Notes: a model not told the origin generated them from the letters alone. A stretch of DNA of 6,680 nt from UBA5738 sp049641805 (GCA_049641805.1 JBARNX010000068.1:1-6680), one strand, 5' to 3'. Counted from the stretch's first letter, positions 1 to 5,278 are shown. Translations and numbers: made by a program.

Positions 1-1866
1 GTCATCACGGTGGCGGACTGGGATGCTACGCTGGGCGATCCATCCGCCAACTCGGTCTACCGCTTGAGCTACGCGCCCGCGGGCGATGTGCTGGCAAACA
101 TTGCCAACGCCAACGCGATTTTCGGCGGCTTCAAGGTGCTGGGCAATGACAACGGCGGCTACGCTTTCCGCGTGGCGCCCGACGGCAGTGTGCACATCGG
201 CGGCGAAGGCGCGGGGGAATCAAGCCTGTTTGTCAAGCAAAACATCACCGCCTACGGCGGCATCTTGTCTTTGCGCCAGCTGGATATTTCTTCGGCCGGC
301 ACGCCGACGGCGACTTCCGCCACCAGCGGCGGCTCGTGCGCGGATTCCACGGCTTATTACTACAAGGTTACCGCGATCAACGGCAACGGCGAAACGACGG
401 GCACGGCGCAATTCACCGTAACCACCGGCGCGTCGGGCACCAACATCAATCTCAACACCATTGCCTGGTCGGCGGTAACCGGCGCCACCGGTTACAAGAT
501 TTACCGCTCCACCGAAAACAACGACTGGGATGGCGACGCCAATGATCAGTGGGTGGACGGCAAAGTTGTGGCCGCGCCGGCGATTACCTATGACGACGAT
601 TGCGCCGGCGACACCGCCTCGCTTGTCCCGCCCACCGCCAATACCACCGGCGGCAAGCTGGCGATCAACACCGCCGGAGTTTCTCCCACCCGAAGATTTG
701 AAGTTCTGGAAAACACCGGCGCGGCGCCGCAAATGAAGATTATTTCCGATGCTTCCAATTATTCCGAGTTCTATGTTGACGCCACCGGCGATTTGAGCTT
801 GAAGCTCACCGGTTCCGGCGGCGATGATTTGATCCTGCTTGACGAAAACCTGAAAATTTGCGCGTCGGGCGACTTTGGTTCGGTTTCCTGCCCCACGGCC
901 GGATTCACGATTTCCGGCACGGGCAACCTGATCGTGGAAAACAAAGTCATCGCCGACAAATTTGAACAGATCTGCCCCACCGGCTATGTCTGGGTGCCGG
1001 GTTCGGCCAAACACGGCACCCTGCCCGGCTTTTGCGTGATGAAATACGAAGCCAAAGACGCGGGCGGCGGCGTGGCCGAAAGCAAAGCCGCCGACGCGCC
1101 GTGGGTAAGCGTAACGCAGGAAAACGCCCGCGCCTATTGCCAGGCGCTGGGCGAAGGCTATCATCTGGTTTCCGAACCCGAGTGGATGACCATTGCCGAA
1201 AACATCGCCGCCACGCCCATCAACGACATTGACGCCGCCGCCGGCTTGCAGTTGGCCACCGGCCACACCGACAACGATCCGACCAATTCGCTGGCCGCGG
1301 GCACCGACCCGGCGGTGTCGGCCTGCAACCTGCGCCTGCCGCTTTCGGACGCCGCCAACGCGTTTGCCGACAACTGCCAACTGCGCGACAGCGGCGCGGT
1401 CTATGGCTATTCGGGCACCGGCAACCAGTGGGCTGACACGGGCTATGTTTCCGGCGGCAACAACAAATCCCAACTGCGCGTCCACGCCCTGTCCAACGGC
1501 AACACCGTCTGGGACATCGCCGGCAATGTTTATGAATGGACCGACGCCATCATTTCGCAAGTGGATCAGCCCGGCATCAGCAACGACGGCGGCGCGGGGG
1601 TCGCCAACTGGGGCGAGTGGAATGTCTCCTATTATCTTGTCGGCGCGGCGGCAAACTCAAGACCGCCCGACGACGGCTGGACCGGTGCCAACGGCATCGG
1701 CCGGCTATACACCTATGGCCGCGACGAAACCGCCACCACGACTTACCGGGCCTTTCGACGCGGCGGTTATTGGGACAGCACTTCCTACGCCGGTGTCTTC
1801 GCTCTGTATTTGAACTATTCGCCCGCGAATTCCTACAGCGACCTTGGTTTCCGCTGTGCCCGGTAG
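1..1866 (+). CDS. DGR target protein with C-terminal FGE-sulfatase/C-type-lectin-like variable domain (5' partial)
   Basis: The frame is open back to base 1 and the first possible start (GTG at 10) has no ribosome binding site, so the gene very probably begins outside the window. Residues are numbered from base 10. Residues 1-95 are beta-rich and resemble fibre or stalk segments (APDGSVHIGG). Residues about 97-200 look like a fibronectin type III domain (YYYKVTAINGNGETTG, GYKIYRSTENN). Residues 200-320 repeat the stalk style (FYVDATGDLSLKL). From residue 322 (CPTGYVWVPG) the protein has a formylglycine-generating-enzyme-like fold: GNVYEW at 505-510, GGYW at 585-588 and GFRCAR at the C-terminus. 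That fold is a known DGR target scaffold. The likely role is a surface ligand-binding protein, with the last 39 residues forming the diversified face. No signal peptide or anchor is visible because the N-terminus is missing. The gene is clearly more GC-rich than the DNA downstream. Confidence 0.88.
   Translation, partial: VITVADWDATLGDPSANSVYRLSYAPAGDVLANIANANAIFGGFKVLGNDNGGYAFRVAPDGSVHIGGEGAGESSLFVKQNITAYGGILSLRQLDISSAGTPTATSATSGGSCADSTAYYYKVTAINGNGETTGTAQFTVTTGASGTNINLNTIAWSAVTGATGYKIYRSTENNDWDGDANDQWVDGKVVAAPAITYDDDCAGDTASLVPPTANTTGGKLAINTAGVSPTRRFEVLENTGAAPQMKIISDASNYSEFYVDATGDLSLKLTGSGGDDLILLDENLKICASGDFGSVSCPTAGFTISGTGNLIVENKVIADKFEQICPTGYVWVPGSAKHGTLPGFCVMKYEAKDAGGGVAESKAADAPWVSVTQENARAYCQALGEGYHLVSEPEWMTIAENIAATPINDIDAAAGLQLATGHTDNDPTNSLAAGTDPAVSACNLRLPLSDAANAFADNCQLRDSGAVYGYSGTGNQWADTGYVSGGNNKSQLRVHALSNGNTVWDIAGNVYEWTDAIISQVDQPGISNDGGAGVANWGEWNVSYYLVGAAANSRPPDDGWTGANGIGRLYTYGRDETATTTYRAFRRGGYWDSTSYAGVFALYLNYSPANSYSDLGFRCAR
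1747..1863 (+). other. DGR variable region (VR) at the 3' end of the target gene
   Basis: These 39 codons (residues 580-618) align without gaps to the template repeat at 2654-2770, with 91 of 117 bases identical by hand count. Of 25 template adenines, 10 are replaced (5 to T, 4 to G, 1 to C), and no VR base has become A. The variable positions encode R583, Y587, D589, S590, Y593, Y600, Y603, Y609, D611 and L612, a tyrosine-rich set typical of binding surfaces. The framework residues GG, W, GVFAL and GFRCAR are kept. Sixteen further differences are at non-A bases and about twelve of these are silent, so the VR is not a recent product of this exact template. The stop codon follows directly, as usual for a DGR VR. 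Confidence 0.88.
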
Positions 1867-1890
1867 TGCGTAGAAATTCGGTATTTGGCG

Positions 1891-1913
1891 GCGTGCGGGC
1901 TTTGCCCGCGCGC
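1891..1913 (+). promoter_or_regulatory. Hairpin just downstream of the VR
   Basis: The arms at 1891-1900 and 1904-1913 form a 10-bp stem with one T·G pair and a TTT loop, centred on GCGGGC/GCCCGC. It begins 28 bases after the VR ends. Short hairpins or cruciforms just 3' of the VR are known to promote target recognition in DGR retrohoming, so this is a candidate for that element. A run of Ts starts about 12 bases beyond the stem, which is too far for a good intrinsic terminator, though a weak terminator role is not excluded. Confidence 0.5.
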
Positions 1914-1927
1914 ACCCGTCGTGAATT

Positions 1928-1975
1928 TTTTCAGAGGGTCTAACCCTCTAATCAGAGGGTTAGACCCTCTGAAAA
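1928..1975. repeat. Inverted pair of GGGTCTAACCC palindromes before avd
   Basis: Two copies of the window's palindrome family lie head to head. The arms 1928-1949 and 1954-1975 are perfect 22-nt reverse complements separated by AATC. Each copy can also fold alone, with arm AGAGGGT, a 3-nt loop (CTA or TAG) and arm ACCCTCT. The sequence that follows continues as the avd leader and is found again at 5864-5922. Confidence 0.85.
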
Positions 1976-2000
1976 TCCTTTCAAAAAATGGGAAAAATCA

Positions 2001-2345
2001 ATGATCAATGGTCTGGCAATCTTTGAAAAAATGTATGAGCTGATATTGTGGCTGTATCCGGCGGTGAATAAATTTCCCAAGTCGCAACGGTTCGTGCTGG
2101 GCCAGCGCATTGAAAATGCGGCGCTGGAATTTTTGGAAAAAATAATTATGGCCAATCAAAGCCGCGCAAAAACCGTTTACCTGAAGAAAGCCAGCGTTCA
2201 ATTGGATGTGTTGCGGATTTTAATCAGGCTCTCCAAAGATATGCATTTTATCAGCATACGGCAATATGAGTTTGCCGCCGGAAAGGTGAATGAAATCGGT
2301 AAAATGCTGGGCGGCTGGATAAAAAGCTTGGAAACGAAGGTCTAA
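2001..2345 (+). CDS. avd: DGR accessory variability determinant Avd (four-helix bundle protein)
   Basis: This 114-aa protein belongs to the bAvd/four-helix-bundle family related to proteins encoded in 23S rRNA intervening sequences. In DGRs Avd forms a basic pentameric barrel that binds the reverse transcriptase and template RNA and is needed for mutagenic retrohoming. The family signature is FPKSQRFVLGQRIENAALEFLEKII at residues 25-49, broken here as FPKSQRFVLGQ plus RIENAALEFLEKII, then YLKKASVQLDVLRILIRLSKD at about 61-81, seen as YLKKASVQLD plus VLRILIRLSKD, and QYEFAAGKVNEIGKMLGGWIKS near the end, seen as QYEFAAGKVNEIG plus KMLGGWIKS. Four amphipathic helices with many Lys and Arg are visible, and the length is normal. 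I chose ATG 2001 because homology starts at once (MINGLAIFEKMYELILW). Only a weak GGGAAAAA lies upstream. ATG 1988 is out of frame. The gene lies between target and TR, the usual place. Its stop codon lies inside a palindrome. Confidence 0.88.
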   Translation: MINGLAIFEKMYELILWLYPAVNKFPKSQRFVLGQRIENAALEFLEKIIMANQSRAKTVYLKKASVQLDVLRILIRLSKDMHFISIRQYEFAAGKVNEIGKMLGGWIKSLETKV

Positions 2346-2351
2346 CCTTCG
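2335..2351. repeat. CGAAGGT/ACCTTCG palindrome overlapping the avd stop
   Basis: The arms CGAAGGT (2335-2341) and ACCTTCG (2345-2351) surround the loop CTA. This is the same architecture as the AGAGGG family but with a different, fully compensated stem. The avd TAA (2343-2345) is in the loop and the first arm base. The following bases (CGCATTGATTAA) recur after the half-copy at 5994-6010, and a full inverted copy is at 6433-6454. Confidence 0.75.
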
Positions 2352-2367
2352 CATTGATTAAGGTCTA

Positions 2368-2380
2368 AGGGTCTATCCCT
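2368..2380. repeat. Short degenerate palindrome AGGG-TCTAT-CCCT
   Basis: A 4-bp stem closes a loop TCTAT that is a variant of the family core. It lies between the avd-end palindrome and the next inverted pair, so three palindrome units cluster within about 120 bases. It could be a decayed copy. Confidence 0.5.
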
Positions 2381-2416
2381 CGACTTGTCCCGATGGATTA
2401 CGAAACGATTTGTATT

Positions 2417-2457
2417 TTGGGGTCTATCCCCTGTGTAATCGCAGGGGTTAGACCCCT
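2417..2457. repeat. Inverted pair of AGGGG/CCCCT-type palindromes
   Basis: The left unit (2417-2433) reads GGGGTCTATCCCC at its core and the right unit (2442-2457) reads GGGGTTAGACCCC. They are near-perfect reverse complements with an 8-base spacer. This is a third stem type in the same family, again arranged as a head-to-head pair. Confidence 0.7.
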
Positions 2458-2541
2458 CCAATAGCATTTGGATTTAAGGGTTTTGTAATTCAAAATAATA
2501 CAATAATTTTTCATTTTGATTTTTACATTTTCAATTATCTT

Positions 2542-2587
2542 GGGCGGCGCGGATAAGTCCGTTTTTGCGGATTTATCCGCGCCGCCC
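2542..2587 (+). promoter_or_regulatory. Long GC-rich hairpin upstream of the template repeat
   Basis: The arms 2542-2561 and 2568-2587 pair along 20 bases with only one G·T wobble, around the loop TTTTTG. The outer arm is GGGCGGCGCGGATAA and its exact complement. It lacks the GGTCTAACC core, so it is not part of the palindrome family. It begins about 110 bases before the TR and ends 66 bases before it. It may be the 5' structure or boundary of the template RNA. A terminator is less likely, since no T-run follows the stem. Confidence 0.55.
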
Positions 2588-2653
2588 GACGCATAATCGC
2601 CAAACGGCGCGATCATTTGACGGGCGGGCGAGGGATAATGCCGATAAAGCGTG

Positions 2654-2770
2654 CGGGCCTTCCAACGCGGCGGTAATTGGAACAACACTTCCAACGCCGG
2701 CGTCTTCGCTCTGAACCTGAACAATGCGCCGTCCAATTCCAACACGAACATCGGCTTTCGGTGCGCCCGC
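2654..2770 (+). repeat. DGR template repeat (TR)
   Basis: This non-coding copy of the VR is rich in AAY codons when read in the VR frame: 10 of 39 codons are AAT or AAC. That is the classical template signature, because adenine errors at the first two codon positions give the widest choice of residues without stops. Eight of the ten AAY codons differ in the VR at 1747-1863. The homology begins abruptly at CGGGCCTT and fades after GCCCGC. The TR lies between avd and the RT in the same orientation, as in known DGRs. Its frame is open, but it has no good start signal and its context is RNA-like, so I treat it as template, not gene. Confidence 0.88.
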
Positions 2771-2949
2771 TTCAGTGATTCATTGAAAAATGGCCGGAAC
2801 TGGCGCTCTTGCTTGCAAGGCGACAGGCGTGCCGATAAACCCCAGGCGTTGTTCCTTTCTTGATTGGGAAATCTTGCGTTTGGCAGAAGCGTTGTTTTTT
2901 CCAAAAAAGGAAAATTCCGGCCCTTACCCCGGAGCGGCTCAACCATTTT
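2771..2949 (+). ncRNA. Spacer downstream of the TR, probable 3' part of the DGR template RNA
   Basis: About 180 bases without a credible gene follow the TR before the first palindrome. In studied DGRs the RNA just 3' of the TR (the Sp region, of comparable size) is where Avd and RT bind and where cDNA priming occurs. This stretch has the right place and size. It contains a small TTTTCC/GGAAAA hairpin at 2897-2914. The RNA ends cannot be fixed from sequence, so this is inference from position. Confidence 0.45.
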
Positions 2950-2990
2950 TCAGAGGGTCTAACCCTCTGACCAAAATTGTTCCGCTCCGG
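2929..2990. repeat. Palindrome nested in an outer CCGGAGCGG/CCGCTCCGG inverted repeat
   Basis: A full family palindrome (arm TCAGAGGGT, loop CTA) occupies 2950-2970. Nine-base inverted repeats at 2929-2937 and 2982-2990 surround it at 12 and 11 bases' distance. The whole could fold as a stem carrying an inner hairpin, or mark the edges of an older inserted unit. Confidence 0.65.
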
Positions 2991-3022
2991 GCCAGTGGGC
3001 CATGCAGAATAATGCAATATCA

Positions 3023-3075
3023 TTTTCAGAGGGTCTAACCCTCTGAAAAAGATCCTCTGAAAAACAAAACAAAAA
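3023..3075. repeat. Palindrome plus A/C-rich leader before the transposase gene
   Basis: The palindrome at 3026-3046 is flanked by TTTT and AAAA. A truncated second copy (CCTCTGAAAA) follows, then ACAAAACAAAA up to the transposase start. The same series, with a complete second copy, stands before the RT at 3856-3912. The two are direct repeats bracketing the transposase gene. Confidence 0.8.
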
Positions 3076-3076
3076 T

Positions 3077-3835
3077 ATGAGCATAAAAGTTGAATTTTTC
3101 GGTCTTGGAGATTTTATCCACGCTTTCAACAGGGGAAACAATAAACAGGCGGTATTTTTGGATAAAACCGATCGTTGGCGTTTTTCCCGCGGATTGAGAT
3201 TTTTCAACGACGAAAGGGATATTACCGAATTTGCCAATGATCTAACCTTTTTGATCGCATCGCAAAAAGAAAACTTGCGCAAGATGGAGCCGCGAGATCC
3301 ATTTGACGGCCGCAACACATTTGAATGGAGGGAGGAATGGGGAGCGCAACGCCCGCTGGTTAAAATCATCGCGTATTGCTTGATGCCCAATCATTATCAT
3401 TTGATTTTAAAAGAAATTGTGCCGGGAGGCATCAGTAAGTTTATGAGGAAATTGGGAGCGGGATACACTGTTTATTGGAATTTGAAAAATAAAAGAGTGG
3501 GCAGAATTTTCCAGGGACAATATCGCGGTAAAACAATCAAAGGCGAAATGTATTTGCAATACCTGGATGTTTATGTTCAGGTGATCAATGTTTTTGAATT
3601 GTTTCCCGGGGGCGTTGCCGCGGCAATGGAAAATTTTGACGAGGCATTTCAATTCGCGCTGGATTATCCGTTTTGCAGTTTGGGAGAATCGTTTGGACTG
3701 CGCAATTTGAATATAATTGACCGCGATTGTTTGAATGATGTTTTTCCCAATGTGGAAATTTACAAGGAATTTTGCAAAAACGCAATAATAACCCACGCCG
3801 CCAGAAAAACTTTGGGGAAGTTGGTTATGGAATAA
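3077..3835 (+). CDS. REP-associated-type Y1 transposase (HUH superfamily, RAYT/TnpA-like)
   Basis: The 252-aa protein belongs to the single-tyrosine Y1 transposases (IS200/IS605-like, RAYT branch). These cut and rejoin single-stranded DNA at hairpins and often act on short palindromic repeats. The N-terminus has HAFNRGNNKQAVFLD (residues 15-29), which matches the family's HxxNRGN entry motif. The metal-binding HUH motif is MPNHYHLIL, with His106 and His108. Tyr130 in KLGAGYTVYWN is the best candidate nucleophile, and GRIFQGQYRGK (142-152) is the usual following motif. An extra segment at about 45-90 makes it larger than minimal members. The A-rich leader has no Shine-Dalgarno, but ATG 3077 fits the homology. 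The gene splits the TR from the RT and is bracketed by duplicated palindromic leaders, which suggests insertion. It may process the window's palindromes, but no substrate is proven. The gene itself looks intact. Confidence 0.85.
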   Translation: MSIKVEFFGLGDFIHAFNRGNNKQAVFLDKTDRWRFSRGLRFFNDERDITEFANDLTFLIASQKENLRKMEPRDPFDGRNTFEWREEWGAQRPLVKIIAYCLMPNHYHLILKEIVPGGISKFMRKLGAGYTVYWNLKNKRVGRIFQGQYRGKTIKGEMYLQYLDVYVQVINVFELFPGGVAAAMENFDEAFQFALDYPFCSLGESFGLRNLNIIDRDCLNDVFPNVEIYKEFCKNAIITHAARKTLGKLVME

Positions 3836-3855
3836 GGCGTGATTTATTCCAAATT

Positions 3856-3903
3856 TTTTCAGAGGGTCTAACCCTCTGATCAGAGGGTTAGACCCTCTGA
3901 AAA
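3856..3903. repeat. 48-bp perfect palindrome made of two inverted family copies
   Basis: The arms 3856-3879 and 3880-3903 are exact 24-nt reverse complements with no spacer, so the whole can extrude as a cruciform or fold as a long hairpin. Each half is also a hairpin. It ends nine bases before the RT start codon, leaving only CAAAACAAA between. Confidence 0.9.
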
Positions 3904-3912
3904 CAAAACAAA

Positions 3913-4377
3913 ATGTTTGATAAAATCTGCTCTTTTGAAAATTTACATTCGGCCTATTTGAAAGCGCGCAAATGCAAGCGCTACAAAAAAGAGATTCTGG
4001 AATTCGGGTTCAACGCCGAAGAAAATTTGTTGAAACTAAAAGAGCAGCTGGAAACTCAAACATACAAGCACGGCGGTTATCGCGAATTTATTGTCAATGA
4101 CGCGAAAAAGCGCACCATCAGGGCCGCGCCGTTTGCCGACCGCGTTGTCCACCACGCGCTTTGCAACATCATTGAGCCGATTTTTGACCAGACTTTCATT
4201 TTTGACAGCTATGCCTGCCGCAAGGAAAAGGGAACGCACAAAGCGGCAAAGCGCGTCAAAACATTTTTGCGATCATTGGCATTTGCCGAGAGAGAGAGAG
4301 AGAGAGAGAGAGTAGAAATACGATCCGCGAAATCTATTGCTTGCAATGCGACATTTCCAAGTATTTTGACAATATAA
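3913..4377 (+). CDS. N-terminal RT fragment as encoded (154 aa)
   Basis: Residues 1-125 are genuine RT sequence. KHGGYREFIVNDAKKRTIRA (about 52-71), then PFADRVVHHALCNIIEPIF and DSYACRKEKGTHKAAKRV, match RT blocks 0 to 2 of DGR and related bacterial RTs, which bind template and the incoming nucleotide's triphosphate. From residue 126 comes a Glu-Arg run. The last 21 residues (VEIRSAKS onward) are out of frame, and translation stops at 4377 before any catalytic aspartate. The ATG has no Shine-Dalgarno; the bases before it are CAAAACAAA. This product could not polymerise DNA. Confidence 0.75.
   Translation: MFDKICSFENLHSAYLKARKCKRYKKEILEFGFNAEENLLKLKEQLETQTYKHGGYREFIVNDAKKRTIRAAPFADRVVHHALCNIIEPIFDQTFIFDSYACRKEKGTHKAAKRVKTFLRSLAFAERERERERVEIRSAKSIACNATFPSILTI
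4288..4312 (+). repeat. GA dinucleotide tract in the RT gene
   Basis: Twenty-five bases of pure alternating GA (twelve AG units after a G) are the only microsatellite of this kind in the window. All frames through it are open and give Glu-Arg repeats. Slipped-strand changes of one unit would switch the RT frame, with one in three unit counts in frame (for example 11 or 14, not the 12 seen). Confidence 0.95.
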
Positions 4378-5054
4378 ATCACGAAATTTTATTCGGGATT
4401 TTGCAGAAAAAGATTGGCGACAAAAAAGTTTTGCGGCTGATTCAAGAAATTATTGACAGCAACAACAAAGAAACCGGCAAGGGGATTCCCATCGGAAATC
4501 TTACCAGCCAGCTGTTTGCCAATGTTTATTTAAACGAGCTTGACCAATTCGTGAAGCGGGATTTAAAACGCAGGTATTATCTTCGCTATATGGACGATTT
4601 TTTGATTTTTGGCCGCGGCAAACAAGAACTGTGGCGGACAAAAGAAATAATCGCCGGATTTTTAAAAACCAAACTGGATTTGCGCTTGCATCCCAAAAAA
4701 GCCAATGTGTTTCCGGCAAGATTGGGAATCGGATTTTTGGGATTTCGGTTTTTCGCCGATTACGCGGTTTTGCGCCAAAGCACATTAAAGAGGTTTTGCA
4801 AAAAGTTAAAAGAGAAGAAGGGTGACGAATCGGCCATATCAAAATCGTTTGACTCTTTCTGCGCGTTTGCCGGCCGCGCCCGATCTTGGCGGACATTGCA
4901 AAACATTGAAGCAAGATTTTTGCCCCGCCGCCGCCAACAAAGAACCATTGACCGCCTCAACGCCGACCTGCAAACGCTTTCGGTGCGCCCGCTGACGGGG
5001 TTTATGCATTTAATCGAGCGTAGCGAGATCAAGCTTTGCTTATCTAAAATCTAA
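4341..5054 (+). CDS. C-terminal RT fragment with catalytic core (up to 237 aa)
   Basis: This frame carries the palm domain. CDISKYFDNINHEIL at the start holds the first catalytic Asp (4350-4352). GIPIGNLTSQLFANVYLNEL follows, with IGNLTSQ at 4491-4511, the IGxxxSQ form that marks DGR RTs instead of the QGxxxSP of group II intron and retron RTs. YMDD is at 4587-4598, and LGIGFLGFRFF comes after it. The end (SFDSFCAFAGRARSW) resembles the DGR RT thumb. The only start that would keep the first Asp is TTG 4341, with no ribosome binding site. The frame stays open upstream through the GA tract, so this is more likely the 3' part of one broken gene. The final residues run into low-complexity DNA and may not be original. 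Confidence 0.8.
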   Translation: MQCDISKYFDNINHEILFGILQKKIGDKKVLRLIQEIIDSNNKETGKGIPIGNLTSQLFANVYLNELDQFVKRDLKRRYYLRYMDDFLIFGRGKQELWRTKEIIAGFLKTKLDLRLHPKKANVFPARLGIGFLGFRFFADYAVLRQSTLKRFCKKLKEKKGDESAISKSFDSFCAFAGRARSWRTLQNIEARFLPRRRQQRTIDRLNADLQTLSVRPLTGFMHLIERSEIKLCLSKI

Positions 5055-5210
5055 TATCTTAAAATCTAAAATCTTGAATTGGCATGTTAAAATAAGTTCA
5101 AATGACAAAAACCAAATGTCAAATCAATGTCAAAATCAAAATGTCAAAGTAAGCGCAGTATTTGTTTTGAATTTTGGGTTTAGGGTTTGATTTGGCATTT
5201 GGGTTTTGAA
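5041..5210. repeat. Low-complexity AAAATCTAA repeats and a CAAATG-rich inverted repeat
   Basis: Short direct repeats of AAAATCTA run through 5041-5075, at and just after the RT stop. They are followed by an imperfect inverted repeat: 5107-5126 (AAAACCAAATGTCAAATCAA) is nearly complementary to about 5187-5207, with about 60 bases between. I see no gene between 5055 and 5240. The stretch may fold as a long hairpin after the RT or be a decayed repeat element. Confidence 0.6.
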
Positions 5211-5240
5211 ATTTGGCATTATGCGTATCGGAGGAGCGGT

Positions 5241-5278
5241 TTGACAAGCGATTTGGGATATGTAATACTTTGTATTAC
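5241..5278 (+). promoter_or_regulatory. Sigma-70-type promoter with overlapping operator for the toxin-antitoxin pair
   Basis: TTGACA (5241-5246) and TAATAC (5263-5268) are spaced by 16 bases. A perfect inverted repeat, GTAATAC-TTT-GTATTAC (5262-5278), covers the -10 box. This is the expected layout for autorepression by a ribbon-helix-helix antitoxin, alone or with its toxin. The antitoxin start lies 19 bases after the operator. Confidence 0.75.

Larger units (their letters stand above)
3913..5054 (+). pseudogene. DGR reverse transcriptase, frame broken by a GA tract (possibly phase-variable)
   Basis: Two overlapping frames together make one complete DGR-type reverse transcriptase. The upstream frame carries the N-terminal RT blocks and the downstream frame carries the catalytic core. 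The switch lies at the GA tract 4288-4312. Passing from one frame to the other needs a net -2 or +1 base change, so deleting one GA unit, or adding two, joins them. Deleting one gives 379 aa, a usual DGR RT length. The tract encodes alternating Glu-Arg in a linker before the first catalytic Asp block, a place that should tolerate length change. The gene is last in the cassette and starts right after a 48-bp palindrome. In the sequenced state no active enzyme can be made without frameshifting. Sequencing or assembly error in the repeat is the main alternative. Confidence 0.85.

Noticed and set aside
220..1560. Long open frame on the minus strand under the target gene (446 aa)
   Set aside because: It is a composition shadow of a GC-rich gene. 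Its translation is Gly/Val/Arg-rich without motifs, while the + strand frame has clear domains.
2651..2863. Short + strand frame through the TR (70 aa)
   Set aside because: The first 40 codons look like protein only because the TR copies the VR. The rest is unlike any gene and no ribosome binding site is present.
2398..2946. Minus-strand open frame of 182 aa over the TR region
   Set aside because: It crosses palindromes, the hairpin and the TR antisense, shows no family motif and has no credible start signal.
3023..3049. Palindromes as intrinsic terminators
   Set aside because: The stems are followed by A-runs, not T-runs, on both strands, so they do not fit intrinsic termination.
4288..4312. 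Programmed ribosomal -1 frameshift at the GA tract
   Set aside because: The direction would fit (upstream to downstream frame is -1), but there is no X XXY YYZ slippery heptamer and no clear downstream stimulator. Repeat slippage or sequence error is simpler.
3913..5054. Group II intron or retron reverse transcriptase
   Set aside because: The IGNLTSQ motif, the adjoining TR and Avd, and the lack of maturase or endonuclease domains point to a DGR instead.
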